From Saccharospirillum sp039982735 (GTDB taxonomy: Bacteria; Pseudomonadota; Gammaproteobacteria; Pseudomonadales; Natronospirillaceae), in NCBI RefSeq assembly GCF_039982735.1, contig NZ_JBDWXV010000010.1:186001-250000 (forward strand): a DNA stretch of 64,000 nt, read 5' to 3'. Shown in pieces: positions 44,747 through 53,567 of the stretch. Positions within the stretch are counted from its first letter, which is position 1. Each line of letters opens with the position of its first letter. Both the position numbers and the translations under genes were made by a program. The notes below the pieces were generated by a model that saw only the letters and a list, made by a program, of their open reading frames with translations, was not told the origin of the DNA and did no database searches.

Positions 44747-45778
44747 ATGAAAACCGTTTTCTCGCCCCTCCACCACCGCCGTACGGTTAAGTCTGAACTC
44801 GATGGCGGCATTCTGGTCGACCCCTACGAAAAACCCTCCCGAGCCGAGACCATTCTCGCGCGGGTGATTCATCAGAAGCTGGGCGATGTCATCGAACCCG
44901 AAGAATTCGGTCTCGACCCGATACTGCGTATTCACGGCGCCGACTATGTCGACTTTCTCAAACAGTGCTGGGATGAATGGACCGCCGCTGGCAAGCCCGG
45001 CGAAGCCATACCCGCCATCTGGGCCGGGCGGGGCATGCGACACCGCGAACCCAAAGACATTGATGGCCGCCTCGGGTATTTCAGCTTTTCAGCCGAGTCT
45101 TCCATTACCGAAGGCACCTGGGATGCCGCCTATGCCTCCGCTCAGGTAGCGTTAACGGCTCAGAAGCGCGTCGCAAGCGGCGACCGGGCCGCTTTCGCCC
45201 TGTGTCGTCCGCCCGGCCATCATGCCGCCTCCGATATGTACGGCGGCTACTGCTTCTTCAACAACGCCGCCATCTCAGCCCAGGCGTTTTTGGACCAGGG
45301 CGCTCGGCGCGTGGCGATTCTTGATGTCGACTTCCATCACGGCAATGGCACTCAAAGCATTTTCTATGACCGCGACGATGTACTGACCATCAGCCTGCAC
45401 GGTGACCCGGACTTCGCCTTTCCGCATTTCCTCGGTTTCGAAGAGGAAACCGGTGAAGGCGCCGGCGAGGGGTATAATCTGAACATTCCCTACCCGCCCA
45501 ACACGCCGTTCAGTGTCTGGCAGGAAGGGCTTGAGCGAGCCTGTCGGGAAATTGAACGGTACGCGCCGGATGCCGTCATCGTGGCGCTGGGGGTCGATAC
45601 CTTCGAAGGCGACCCGATCTCCTTCTTTAAACTGACCTCTGCCGACTACCTGACCATGGGCCAGCGCATCGCCAGCCTGAACCTGCCGACACTGTTCACC
45701 ATGGAGGGCGGTTACGATGTCGACGCCATCGGCATTAACGCCGTTAATGTGCTGGAAGGGTTTGAATCGAACCAATGA
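44747..45778 (+). CDS. Acetylpolyamine amidohydrolase (histone deacetylase family)
   Basis: Zinc-dependent deacetylase of 343 residues. The N-terminus (VFSPLHHRRTVKSELDGGIL, and PSRAETI) closely follows characterised acetylpolyamine amidohydrolases, and the active site is complete: CRPPGHHAASDMYGGYCF (His-His), DVDFHHGNGT (zinc Asp and His), GVDTFEGDP (zinc Asp) and the final MEGGYDVDAIG (with catalytic-region Tyr). It removes acetyl groups from acetylated putrescine, spermidine or similar amines. The frame opens upstream at 44705, but the ATG at 44747 fits the family start. It overlaps the thioesterase gene by four bases. Confidence 0.92.
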   Translation: MKTVFSPLHHRRTVKSELDGGILVDPYEKPSRAETILARVIHQKLGDVIEPEEFGLDPILRIHGADYVDFLKQCWDEWTAAGKPGEAIPAIWAGRGMRHREPKDIDGRLGYFSFSAESSITEGTWDAAYASAQVALTAQKRVASGDRAAFALCRPPGHHAASDMYGGYCFFNNAAISAQAFLDQGARRVAILDVDFHHGNGTQSIFYDRDDVLTISLHGDPDFAFPHFLGFEEETGEGAGEGYNLNIPYPPNTPFSVWQEGLERACREIERYAPDAVIVALGVDTFEGDPISFFKLTSADYLTMGQRIASLNLPTLFTMEGGYDVDAIGINAVNVLEGFESNQ

Positions 45779-46185
45779 GCTATCAGTACAGACTCGACTT
45801 CAAAGTCCGTGATTATGAGTGCGACCTGCAGGGCATCGTCAACAATGCGGTCTACCAGAACTACCTGGAGCATTGCCGGCACGAGTTCCTGCTGGCCCGG
45901 GGGGTCGACTTCGCCGCCCTGGCCCGCGAGGGCATCAACCTGGTGGTCGTGCGGGCCGAATTGGATTACACACGCTCTCTCACCAGCCAGGATGAGTTCT
46001 ACATCGGCCTGAATTTCAGCATGTTGGACAGAATTCGGTTTGTCTTTGAACAAAGTGTGATCCGGCAGTCGGACAATGCCCTCTGCCTGGATGCAAAAAT
46101 AATCGCAACAGCGTTGAATCAGCGCGGTCGGCCCTCGATACCCGAGGGCCTGATTGCGCAGCTGTCACACCGGCAAGAACAATAA
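45775..46185 (+). CDS. Acyl-CoA thioesterase (hotdog fold, YbgC/4HBT-like)
   Basis: Hotdog-fold thioesterase of 136 residues. FKVRDYECDLQGIVNNAVYQ contains the conserved Asp/Asn pattern of the 4-hydroxybenzoyl-CoA thioesterase family (DLQGIVNNAVYQNYLEHCR, with the catalytic Asp replaced or shifted), followed by LVVVRAELDYTRSLTSQDEF. Hydrolyses short-to-medium acyl-CoA; the substrate cannot be told. Its ATG overlaps the stop of the amidohydrolase gene (ATGA), so the two are translationally coupled. Confidence 0.88.
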   Translation: MSYQYRLDFKVRDYECDLQGIVNNAVYQNYLEHCRHEFLLARGVDFAALAREGINLVVVRAELDYTRSLTSQDEFYIGLNFSMLDRIRFVFEQSVIRQSDNALCLDAKIIATALNQRGRPSIPEGLIAQLSHRQEQ

Positions 46186-46190
46186 TTGTG

Positions 46191-46217
46191 TCGGTTTATT
46201 TTACAAACCGATCTTTC
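46191..46217 (+). terminator. Terminator after thioesterase gene
   Basis: TCGGTTT and AAACCGA form a perfect seven-base stem with a seven-base loop, followed by TCTTTCGTT, five bases after the thioesterase stop. The stem is AT-rich and the T-run broken, so strength is moderate. Confidence 0.65.
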
Positions 46218-46220
46218 GTT

Positions 46221-46236
46221 TGTGACACAAGTCACA
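46221..46236. promoter_or_regulatory. Perfect CRP palindrome upstream of PEP-CTERM gene
   Basis: TGTGACACAAGTCACA is an exact TGTGA-N6-TCACA CRP consensus, 23 bases before the sigma-54-like promoter of the next gene. Whether CRP activates or represses here is not predictable. Confidence 0.7.
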
Positions 46237-46258
46237 CCCCGCAAGGCTTATACCACTA

Positions 46259-46274
46259 TGGCATAGCCTTTGAT
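46259..46274 (+). promoter_or_regulatory. Variant sigma-54 promoter of second PEP-CTERM gene
   Basis: TGGCATAGCCTTTGAT has the same TGG and AGCCTTTG core as the promoter at 44025, with the spacing kept, but GA instead of the near-invariant GC at the -12 element. It lies 44 bases before the gene. Probably a weak or altered sigma-54 site. Confidence 0.5.
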
Positions 46275-46317
46275 CAGCATCATATTGCCCGACATAACTC
46301 CCATAGGATGGTGGTAT

Positions 46318-46911
46318 ATGATGTCTTCCAAGCAGTACGTGAGCCCTCTAAGCTCCGCTAAGCCCCTATTTAAACCCCTGGCAACCTGTTTGTTGCTAGG
46401 CGCGCTCGCTGGCACCACTCAGGCTTACGTCATCACTGATGCCGGTAGCTTCAATGGCACTGACGTTGGCGAAACAGACTCGGTTCTTGCTATCACCGAT
46501 TCACTCGGCAATTCCAACCCTACGACAGAGACGTCCTGGGTGAATTCGATTCTGAGCAGCTCGCCCGAGCTTCAGTATTCGGTGAAAGACGAGGAAGTCG
46601 GCCTGTTCAGCACCGATGGCGATAACGTTTTTGCGTTCTCTCTGAGCGAAGAACCGGCCTATTACCTCATCAAGAATGCTCAATCCTGGGCATTGATGTC
46701 CAATACGGCTAGCCTTGACTGGGGCGTCTTCCAATTGGCTGACCTGGAGCCTCTGGTCGATAAGAACGGCAATGGGAAACTGGATGGTTGGGTGATCAGT
46801 CATGTCACTCAATTTGCGGTAAGCGTTCCAGAACCTGGCTCAATTGCGCTGGTCGGGCTTGGCCTTGCCGGTTTGATGCTCAGTCGCCGCCGGGCGAAAT
46901 CGCTCTCCTGA
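46318..46911 (+). CDS. PEP-CTERM sorting domain protein
   Basis: Exported protein of about 197 residues with a signal peptide (ending TQA, about residue 36 of this start) and a C-terminal VPEPGSIALVGLGLAGLMLS then RRR, the exosortase signal. The mature domain (about 40-165) has no recognised family; it contains GVFQLADLEPLVDKNGNGKL, and an Asn-Gly-Asn-Gly-Lys-Leu loop suggests metal binding. I choose the ATG at 46318; the adjacent ATG at 46321 is equally possible, and the upstream frame to 46270 lacks a ribosome site. A CRP palindrome and a sigma-54-like site lie upstream. Confidence 0.88.
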   Translation: MMSSKQYVSPLSSAKPLFKPLATCLLLGALAGTTQAYVITDAGSFNGTDVGETDSVLAITDSLGNSNPTTETSWVNSILSSSPELQYSVKDEEVGLFSTDGDNVFAFSLSEEPAYYLIKNAQSWALMSNTASLDWGVFQLADLEPLVDKNGNGKLDGWVISHVTQFAVSVPEPGSIALVGLGLAGLMLSRRRAKSLS

Positions 46912-46951
46912 TACGCGGTTATTGAGCCAACCTCGGTTTGGCTTAATGGCA

Positions 46952-46974
46952 GGGGGCTGCTCAGGCCCCTTTTT
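46952..46974 (+). terminator. Terminator of PEP-CTERM gene
   Basis: GGGGC and GCCCC with a seven-base loop, followed by TTTTT, end the PEP-CTERM transcript. It overlaps the stop codon of the convergent acyltransferase gene. Confidence 0.7.
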
Positions 46975-48034
46975 CGCCGAGTACCAACACCGGTCGTTTC
47001 ATACCGGAAAACGGCAAATACAGGAAAGACAGCACTTTATTGATCGCCACCAGCCTGGCGATGTAGATTGGCACAACAATACTCACCACGAATGACAACA
47101 GCGCGTAATACAACTCATACTGATCACCCCAATGTCGCATCATCGCTTCGAACAGGCTGCGCCCAATGAACATGTGAAAGATCAGGATAAACAGGCTTTT
47201 TTGGCCATACATAATCAGCACCCGACTGACTCTATCGGTTTTCAGTAATCCCCAGGACACACACAAGACGATGTATATGCCGCTGAATGCACCGAGCAAG
47301 GCAAACACCGGTTCACTTAGTATGCGCTTGTACAACACCAGCTCTGCCTGGGTAAAGTAAGCAACACAAACCAGCACTAGCATTGCAACCGCCATCGCCG
47401 GTAGCGCAGGCTTGAACGCTACGGCCTTATCTTTCAAAAAGAACCCCATCGAGAAAAAAGCACTGCTGATCAGCACCAGATCGAGGCTAAAAGGCAGGCC
47501 GGGAAACTCAACCGCTCGTCCCAGAATCGAGATCGACTTGTTCCAGAACACATCCATCAGCAGACTGCCCGCCACCAGCAACGTTGCCACAAACGCGACT
47601 TTCAGAAGGGTGGGCCAGGTACTGATCCGCGTGAACCGGAATACCAGATAAAGCAGGATATGTAACGCGAACAAATGGGTCAGAAACCACAGGGGCTCCC
47701 ACTTGGTAATCTGGCCATTGCCATAAAGAACAACCTTTATTTTGTACAGCATGGCTCCCGAGTCTGCCATGAAGAACACAAGCAACACCATCAGCATGGT
47801 AATGGCATAAGGTTTTAACAGGGTATCCGCTTTCTTCATCAGAAACGGCCTGAAGCTGACCGCCGTGGTGAAAAAAATGCCCGACAGGAAAAAGAACAGC
47901 GGCATCCGGAACAAGGCCATGGCGGCTGAAAACTTAGGGGCAAAGTAAATGAAATTACTGTGCGACAAAGCCACCAGAATGATGGAAATGCCTTTTGCAA
48001 CATCGATATGCAAGCTGCGCGCTAGATTGTTCAT
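46961..48034 (-). CDS. Acyltransferase family membrane protein (acyltransferase 3)
   Basis: Integral membrane acyltransferase of about 357 residues with around ten helices. The N-terminal DVAKGISIILVALSHSNFIY has the conserved histidine, and RMPLFFFLSGIFFTTAVSFR with the conserved arginine marks the family. Such proteins O-acetylate or otherwise acylate surface polysaccharides. AGGG six bases before the ATG at 48034 sets the start; ATG at 48040 and a longer frame to 48073 are less likely. It follows the collagen-like lipoprotein gene by 90 bases on the same strand. Confidence 0.88.
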   Translation of the reverse strand: MNNLARSLHIDVAKGISIILVALSHSNFIYFAPKFSAAMALFRMPLFFFLSGIFFTTAVSFRPFLMKKADTLLKPYAITMLMVLLVFFMADSGAMLYKIKVVLYGNGQITKWEPLWFLTHLFALHILLYLVFRFTRISTWPTLLKVAFVATLLVAGSLLMDVFWNKSISILGRAVEFPGLPFSLDLVLISSAFFSMGFFLKDKAVAFKPALPAMAVAMLVLVCVAYFTQAELVLYKRILSEPVFALLGAFSGIYIVLCVSWGLLKTDRVSRVLIMYGQKSLFILIFHMFIGRSLFEAMMRHWGDQYELYYALLSFVVSIVVPIYIARLVAINKVLSFLYLPFSGMKRPVLVLGEKGA

Positions 48035-48124
48035 ACACATCCCTGGGTGAAGGCAATTGTTAATACCAGTCACCCGGTATTGTGTACTTTCCTGTCAATC
48101 AAACCTGATTACATCGCTATACCG

Positions 48125-49204
48125 CTAATCGGCAATGGCCAACACCTTGTTGCACACCCCAGGCCCATTTCCATCGGTAAACGCTTTATAGATACCACCA
48201 GCAGGGCCTCCGCCAGTAAGCTCACTGTCATAGTACAGGATGGCAATTTCATTTTCTGTCTCGTTCAGCGATGTCTGGTATCGCCCTCCGGTTGCTGTAC
48301 CGAAGGTATCGAAGTACACCGTAATAGCACTGAAAGTGAATTCAGAAGGATTGGTCATCGTTGATGTAAGCAAGCGGGAATTAGAGACTTGGCGATCACC
48401 ATCAAGGACGTTCAGCGTAACGAATTTCAGGTAGTCACCAATGGCATCAATGGTATAAATCAGCGGGATCGTAGCGCCGCCACCCTCAGGGTGATCAATA
48501 GACACGCCACAACTGGTTCGGGAGGTAAAGCCGAGCGCATCCGGATTCAAGACCACCCGGTCGTCTTCACCGTCGCAACTGATGGTGGTGGTGCCATCGT
48601 CGTTGTCTGTCCACAGGCAGCTTTGTTGTTCGCACACATATTGGGTCTGGCTTAATTCACTCTCCGACAGGCTGCCGTTATTGTCTGCATCCAGACCGCT
48701 GTCAATACGGGTTCCGCCATAGGGACAATTCAGGCCGGGTGCTTCAACATTCAACTTGACCAGGTTTACTAACCCGGGCGTACCATCTGCGCCATCCGTT
48801 CCGTCCACACCGTCGGTACCATTTACGCCGTCGGTGCCATCTTCACCATCATCACCGTCCGAGCCATTGGATCCATCGGTACCATTTGTGCCATGACACA
48901 CTTCCTGAGTGGTCTGCACTTCGTCCTCATCGAGGATGTCGTTTTTGTTGGTGTCGAAACCGAGCTCCAGCAGTACACCACCGCTCGGGCACTGTGCTGA
49001 AGACTCAAAGGAGGAGGTACGCAGTGCTGTACCGGGGGACTGGGACTGGTTGTTGACGCTGCCGCTAGAATCGGAGCCTGAGCCGTCTGCACAGCCGGTG
49101 GCGAGCAGAACCAGACCACAGGTGGCGAATAAAACAGAGGAAGTCTTGGTGGTTACGCGCTGGACAAGAAACATCAACCGTGAAAAAAATACAGCAGGAA
49201 GCAT
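48125..49204 (-). CDS. Lipoprotein with collagen-like repeat flanked by DUF7151-like domains
   Basis: Lipoprotein of about 359 residues (lipobox LLATGC, Cys about 38). The sequence has two copies of a short Cys-x-x-Gly-Gly domain (CPSGGVLLELGFDTNKNDIL and CPYGGTRIDSGLDADNNGSL, each ending in a Cys), which look like DUF7151 with an EF-hand-like Asp/Asn loop. Between them lies a collagen-like Gly-x-x triplet stretch (about 15 repeats such as GTDGVNGTDGVDGTDGADG). The C-terminal half (about 215-359) is beta-rich and unassigned. The ATG at 49204 has AAGGA eight bases upstream. Likely an extended surface stalk. Confidence 0.8.
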   Translation of the reverse strand: MLPAVFFSRLMFLVQRVTTKTSSVLFATCGLVLLATGCADGSGSDSSGSVNNQSQSPGTALRTSSFESSAQCPSGGVLLELGFDTNKNDILDEDEVQTTQEVCHGTNGTDGSNGSDGDDGEDGTDGVNGTDGVDGTDGADGTPGLVNLVKLNVEAPGLNCPYGGTRIDSGLDADNNGSLSESELSQTQYVCEQQSCLWTDNDDGTTTISCDGEDDRVVLNPDALGFTSRTSCGVSIDHPEGGGATIPLIYTIDAIGDYLKFVTLNVLDGDRQVSNSRLLTSTMTNPSEFTFSAITVYFDTFGTATGGRYQTSLNETENEIAILYYDSELTGGGPAGGIYKAFTDGNGPGVCNKVLAIAD

Positions 49205-49359
49205 TATCAAATTCCTTTTTGATTCAAACAGTCTACCGGGGCGGTGGTATCGGTGTTTCCAACCACCTGGCCCAGATTCCCTTTTCTGGCCCCGGTTTAT
49301 ACCATCTATTTACACAACTGACCAGCCATCACCCCAAAAAGGAACGATGACTGATTGCC

Positions 49360-51189
49360 CTACTCGACCGTGACCGACTTGGCGAGGTTACGGGGCTGGT
49401 CGACATCGGTACCCTTGATGATGGCAACGTAATAGCTCAACAACTGCAGTGGCACGGTATAGAGAACTGGCGCCAGTATGTCATCGATCGGTTCCAGTTC
49501 GATCAGCTTAAGCCCTTCACCCGCGGTAAAATGCGCGCCCTTGTCAGCGAACACATAGAGCTGGCCGCCCCGGGCGCGTACTTCTTCCATGTTGCTGTGC
49601 AGTTTTTCCAGCAGGTCGTTATTCGGCGCGACCACGATCACCGGCATGTCACTGTCGATCAGTGCCAGCGGGCCATGTTTCAATTCGCCAGCGGCATAGG
49701 CTTCGGCGTGTATGTAGCTGATCTCTTTCAGCTTCAACGCACCTTCCATCGCAATCGGGTACTGAGTGCTGCGGCCCAGAAACAGCGCATGGTGTTTGTC
49801 GGCAAAGTCTTCGGCGAGGTCTTCAATGGTTTCCGCCAGGGTCAGCGCCTGCTTCATTTGAGCGGGCAAGCCGCGCAAGCCCTGAACGATTCGGCCAATT
49901 GTGGCCTGGTCGACGCCGCGGTGCTTGGCGACACTCAGCACCAGCAACATCAGGCCAATCAACTGAACAGTGAAGGCTTTGGTGGAGGCGACGCCAATTT
50001 CAGCACCAGCCCGCATCATGTACGCCAGGTCCGACTCGCGCACCAGCGATGAGCCTGGCACATTGCAGATGGCCAGTGTAGCGGTGTAACCCAGGTCTTT
50101 TGCCAACCGCAACGCGGCCAGGGTGTCGGCGGTTTCGCCCGACTGGGAAATGGTGACAAACAAAGCATTCTTCGCGACCACTGATTTGCGATACCGAAAC
50201 TCAGAGGCGATCTCAACCTGACACGGCACACCCGCCACTTCTTCAAACCAGTAACGCGCCACCAGGCCAGCGTGATAGGACGTACCGCAGGCGACGATCT
50301 GAACGTTTTCAACGCCAGCGAGAATGTCGTTGGATCCCGCGCCAAAGGCTTCGGTGACCACGTCGGTATCGGTAATGCGGCCTTCCAGGGTGTTGTTAAT
50401 GGCGTCGGGCTGTTCATGAATTTCTTTCAGCATGAAATGCTTGAACGGACCCTTGTCGCCGGCATCGTGCGTGATGTCGCTGGTTTGGCTGGCGCGCTCG
50501 ACGACTTGGTCGTCTGCATCCACAATGTGCACGCTGCGCCGGGTAATTTCGGCAACGTCGCCTTCTTCCAGGAAAATAAATTGCTGCGTAACCGGCAGCA
50601 AGGCCAGTTGGTCGGACGCAATGAAGTTTTCACCAATGCCAAGACCAATCACCAGCGGTGAGCCAGAGCGCGCGACGATCAGCCGGGAAGGATCGCGCCG
50701 GTCCATCACCACCGTGCCATAGGCACCCACCAATTGTTTGCGCGCGCGCTGCACCGCCTGCAACAGGGAGTCAGCAGTGCGCAGTTCTTTTTCGATCAGG
50801 TGGGCGATGACTTCGGTATCGGTTTCCGAGGCAAAGGCAAACCCTTCCTGCTCCAGTTCACGGCGCAAGCGGGCGTGGTTTTCAATAATGCCGTTGTGCA
50901 CCACAGCCACGTTGTCACCCGACACGTGCGGGTGAGCGTTACGCTCGTTTGGCTGGCCGTGCGTAGCCCAGCGGGTGTGGGCGATACCGGTACCACCGGA
51001 AAGCGGCGACTCATCCAGCGCCGCAGCCAGTTCACTGACCTTACCGACGCGACGCACACGGTGCATCTGTTCGTCGTTGATGATGGCCACGCCGGCCGAG
51101 TCATAGCCCCGGTATTCGAGACGACGCAAACCTTCGACCAGAATTTCTGCCACATCCCGTTGTGCTACTGCGCCTACAATGCCACACAT
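49360..51189 (-). CDS. glmS: Glutamine--fructose-6-phosphate aminotransferase (GlmS)
   Basis: Makes glucosamine-6-phosphate from fructose-6-phosphate and glutamine, the first step of UDP-GlcNAc synthesis for peptidoglycan and lipopolysaccharide. The N-terminal glutaminase begins MCGIVGAVAQRD with Cys2 (Cys1 after Met removal) as nucleophile, and HTRWATHGQPNERNAHPH is present; two SIS isomerase domains follow (about 290-430 and 460-600). The frame opens at 51261, but the correct start at 51189 has AAGGAG seven bases upstream. 609 residues. It lies 139 bases downstream of glmU, likely in one operon. Confidence 0.97.
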   Translation of the reverse strand: MCGIVGAVAQRDVAEILVEGLRRLEYRGYDSAGVAIINDEQMHRVRRVGKVSELAAALDESPLSGGTGIAHTRWATHGQPNERNAHPHVSGDNVAVVHNGIIENHARLRRELEQEGFAFASETDTEVIAHLIEKELRTADSLLQAVQRARKQLVGAYGTVVMDRRDPSRLIVARSGSPLVIGLGIGENFIASDQLALLPVTQQFIFLEEGDVAEITRRSVHIVDADDQVVERASQTSDITHDAGDKGPFKHFMLKEIHEQPDAINNTLEGRITDTDVVTEAFGAGSNDILAGVENVQIVACGTSYHAGLVARYWFEEVAGVPCQVEIASEFRYRKSVVAKNALFVTISQSGETADTLAALRLAKDLGYTATLAICNVPGSSLVRESDLAYMMRAGAEIGVASTKAFTVQLIGLMLLVLSVAKHRGVDQATIGRIVQGLRGLPAQMKQALTLAETIEDLAEDFADKHHALFLGRSTQYPIAMEGALKLKEISYIHAEAYAAGELKHGPLALIDSDMPVIVVAPNNDLLEKLHSNMEEVRARGGQLYVFADKGAHFTAGEGLKLIELEPIDDILAPVLYTVPLQLLSYYVAIIKGTDVDQPRNLAKSVTVE

Positions 51190-51328
51190 AGTTTTGCTCC
51201 TTGTGATTCGCCGCCCTTCATTCCGGGGCCGCCATGAATCGATTATGAGTGCCACGGGCAAGCACGTTGGCCGCCCGGGCTGATTTCAAATTGAGTCGGT
51301 CTCTTTGCTCTTACCAACCTGTCGAGTC

Positions 51329-52693
51329 TTACTGCGGCTGCTTGGCCGGACGCGTCCAGCCTTTTACCGTCACCTGGCGGGCCCGGCCAACTGTCAGTTG
51401 ATCGGCCGGTGCAGTTTTGGTCAGTACCGACCCGGCCCCCACAAAAGCACCCGCTTCGATGGTAACCGGTGCAACCAGCGTGCTGTTGGAGCCAACAAAC
51501 GCACCAGCGCCAATGTCGGTTACGAACTTGTTCACGCCGTCGTAATTACAGGTAATGGTGCCAGCGCCAATGTTTGCCGCGTCACCAATTATCGCGTCAC
51601 CGATGTAACTGAGGTGGTTCACCTTGCTGCCAGCACCGAGCCGGGCTTTTTTGGTTTCGACAAAATTACCGACCTTAGCGCCTTCATCCAGTTCGGTCCC
51701 CGGGCGAAGCCGGGCAAACGGGCCGACCGTTGCGCCGGCGCCCAGTTGGGCGCCATCGATCAGAGTATTGGCCTCAACCACAACGTCGTCGCCAAGCCGG
51801 GCATTGCGAATCACGCAGTTCGGCCCGATGCGCACACCAGCACCCAGTTCGACCTCGCCTTCAAACACGACGTTAACGTCGATCAGGCAATCCTGACCGA
51901 CCCGAACGGTGCCGCGAATGTCTACCCGTGCCGGGTCCATCAGGGTTGCGCCTTCAGCCATCAGGGCATTGGCCGCTCGCTGCTGATACCAGCGCTCCAG
52001 CACCGCCAGTTGCTGCCGGTTATTCACTCCCAGCGTTTCTTCCACGTCGGTTGGCTGAACGGCCTGAACCGCAACCCCCTCGCTCGCCGCCATGCTGATC
52101 AAATCAGTCAGGTAGTACTCACCCTGGGCATTGTTGTTCTGTAGCCGGGGCAGCCAGGCATGAAGCATCCACGCAGGTACCGCCATAATGCCGCTGTTGA
52201 CTTCATTGATGGCCAATTGCTCGGAAGAGGCATCTTTATGTTCAACAATGGACATCACCTGCCCACTTGCATCGCGTACGATGCGACCGTAGCCCGCCGG
52301 ATCATCCAGTTGCACGGTCAGAAGCCCCATGGTGTGTTCGGATACTTGCTCAATGAGGGTTTTCAGGGTTTCTGCACGGGTTAGCGGTACATCGCCATAC
52401 AACACCAGCACAGCGCCAGTCTCCGGCACGCCTGGCATCGCCTGGGCTACCGCATGGCCGGTTCCGAGTTGCTCCGCCTGCAGCCAGAACCGGGCAGCCG
52501 TGTCACTGAATTCCTGCCGAACCTGGTCCGCGCCGTGGCCAACCACCAGATGAATGTCACTGCTGAATTGACATGCGGTCTGATAAACGTGGCGAGCCAT
52601 GGGCACTCCGGCAACCCGGTGCAGCACCTTGGGCAGCCGGGATTTCATCCTTGAGCCCTGACCCGCTGCCAAAATAACGACACTGACATCCAT
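51329..52693 (-). CDS. glmU: Bifunctional GlmU (N-acetylglucosamine-1-phosphate uridyltransferase/acetyltransferase)
   Basis: Bifunctional enzyme producing UDP-GlcNAc from glucosamine-1-phosphate, acetyl-CoA and UTP. The uridyltransferase domain (about 1-230) starts VVILAAGQGSRMKSRLPKVL and has YGDVPL; the C-terminal left-handed beta-helix acetyltransferase (about 250-454) has hexapeptide repeats such as VGNFVETKKARLGAGSKVNH. 454 residues, the normal length. CAGGAGAAAGAA precedes the ATG. First of the glmU-glmS pair; unlike in many relatives the atp operon is not adjacent on the left side of the pair. Confidence 0.97.
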   Translation of the reverse strand: MDVSVVILAAGQGSRMKSRLPKVLHRVAGVPMARHVYQTACQFSSDIHLVVGHGADQVRQEFSDTAARFWLQAEQLGTGHAVAQAMPGVPETGAVLVLYGDVPLTRAETLKTLIEQVSEHTMGLLTVQLDDPAGYGRIVRDASGQVMSIVEHKDASSEQLAINEVNSGIMAVPAWMLHAWLPRLQNNNAQGEYYLTDLISMAASEGVAVQAVQPTDVEETLGVNNRQQLAVLERWYQQRAANALMAEGATLMDPARVDIRGTVRVGQDCLIDVNVVFEGEVELGAGVRIGPNCVIRNARLGDDVVVEANTLIDGAQLGAGATVGPFARLRPGTELDEGAKVGNFVETKKARLGAGSKVNHLSYIGDAIIGDAANIGAGTITCNYDGVNKFVTDIGAGAFVGSNSTLVAPVTIEAGAFVGAGSVLTKTAPADQLTVGRARQVTVKGWTRPAKQPQ

Positions 52694-53150
52694 TTCTTTC
52701 TCCTGTTACCCAATCATGAACGATTCGCTGCATTCTAGCGCCAAGTCTTCAGGTCGCAAGTGAGCAATTGTCAGGATTTTCCTGACAGGCCACTAAGACC
52801 GAAACCAGGCTGCACGCCAGCCTGGTACCGACACCCGCACCGCGCATCTATTGACCACGAAATGCGTTCCAAAGCAGGTTTTATAGCCGCCGAATGGCAA
52901 TGCGACGCCGTCAGTTTTCCGTCAGGCGGTATTAGTTCCCCGAATAACGTGAACTGGTTCCGAAAAGATCATCGATTACGTCAAATTACTCACGGAAAAG
53001 CCTCGAAAACGCGCCATTTTTGTTACCGATGTCGGTACTTTTGTCAGCTTTATGCAGCTTATGAACTCCATCACAGGCAGGGCCATCGAGTCTCCGTATA
53101 GTGCTCTCACTTCAACCTTCTTACTGCTCTACTTCAGAGGCTCTAACCCA
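52694..53150. other. Intergenic region between glmU and lipoprotein gene
   Basis: Contains the divergent promoters of glmU and the lipoprotein gene. A small inverted repeat, GTTACCGATGTCGGTAC, lies near 53023-53039. No supported gene and no clear sigma-54 site. Confidence 0.5.
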
Positions 53151-53567
53151 ATGACGGCACGACTACTGATTATCTGCACCACCTTGCTGGCGCTGTATGG
53201 TTGCCAGATTGAACCCGCTGAATTTGGTTCGGCCAATACCACCAGCAACGGAAGTTCAAGTGGCGGCAATGACGGTACTGAGGGTGGCAATGGTAACGAC
53301 TCACAGGCCCGCGCCCTGACACTGTACTGGTCAGCGCCAGTCGAGCGACTGAACGGAGAGCCTATGGATTTCACCGACATCGGTGGCTACGAAATTCGCT
53401 ACCGCGCCATGAATTCAGACGACTACACCAACGTCGTGATCGACAACCCCGCGGTTGAGCAATACTCATTCGATGCGCTGACCAACGTGAACGACCTGGT
53501 TTTCGAAGTGGCCGTCTTTGATTCCAACGGCATATACAGCGAGTTCGTCGTTGCCCAGGGCAGCTAA
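53151..53567 (+). CDS. Fibronectin-III-like lipoprotein (paralog A)
   Basis: Small lipoprotein of 138 residues with lipobox LYGC (Cys about 16), a Ser/Gly/Asn-rich linker, and one beta-sandwich domain: LTLYWSAPVERLNGEPMDFT, GGYEIRYR, then EVAVFDSNGIYSEFV, a fibronectin type III-like pattern. It is clearly related to the lipoprotein at 54961-55335. The upstream frame to 53052 is not supported; AGAGG lies ten bases before the ATG at 53151. It precedes a PEP-CTERM gene and the prsK-prsR-prsT set, so a role with the exosortase/exopolysaccharide system is inferred. Confidence 0.8.
   Translation: MTARLLIICTTLLALYGCQIEPAEFGSANTTSNGSSSGGNDGTEGGNGNDSQARALTLYWSAPVERLNGEPMDFTDIGGYEIRYRAMNSDDYTNVVIDNPAVEQYSFDALTNVNDLVFEVAVFDSNGIYSEFVVAQGS

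Noticed and set aside
52760..53101. Open frame between glmU and the lipoprotein gene
   Set aside because: No ribosome site, no recognisable domain and composition unlike the neighbours.
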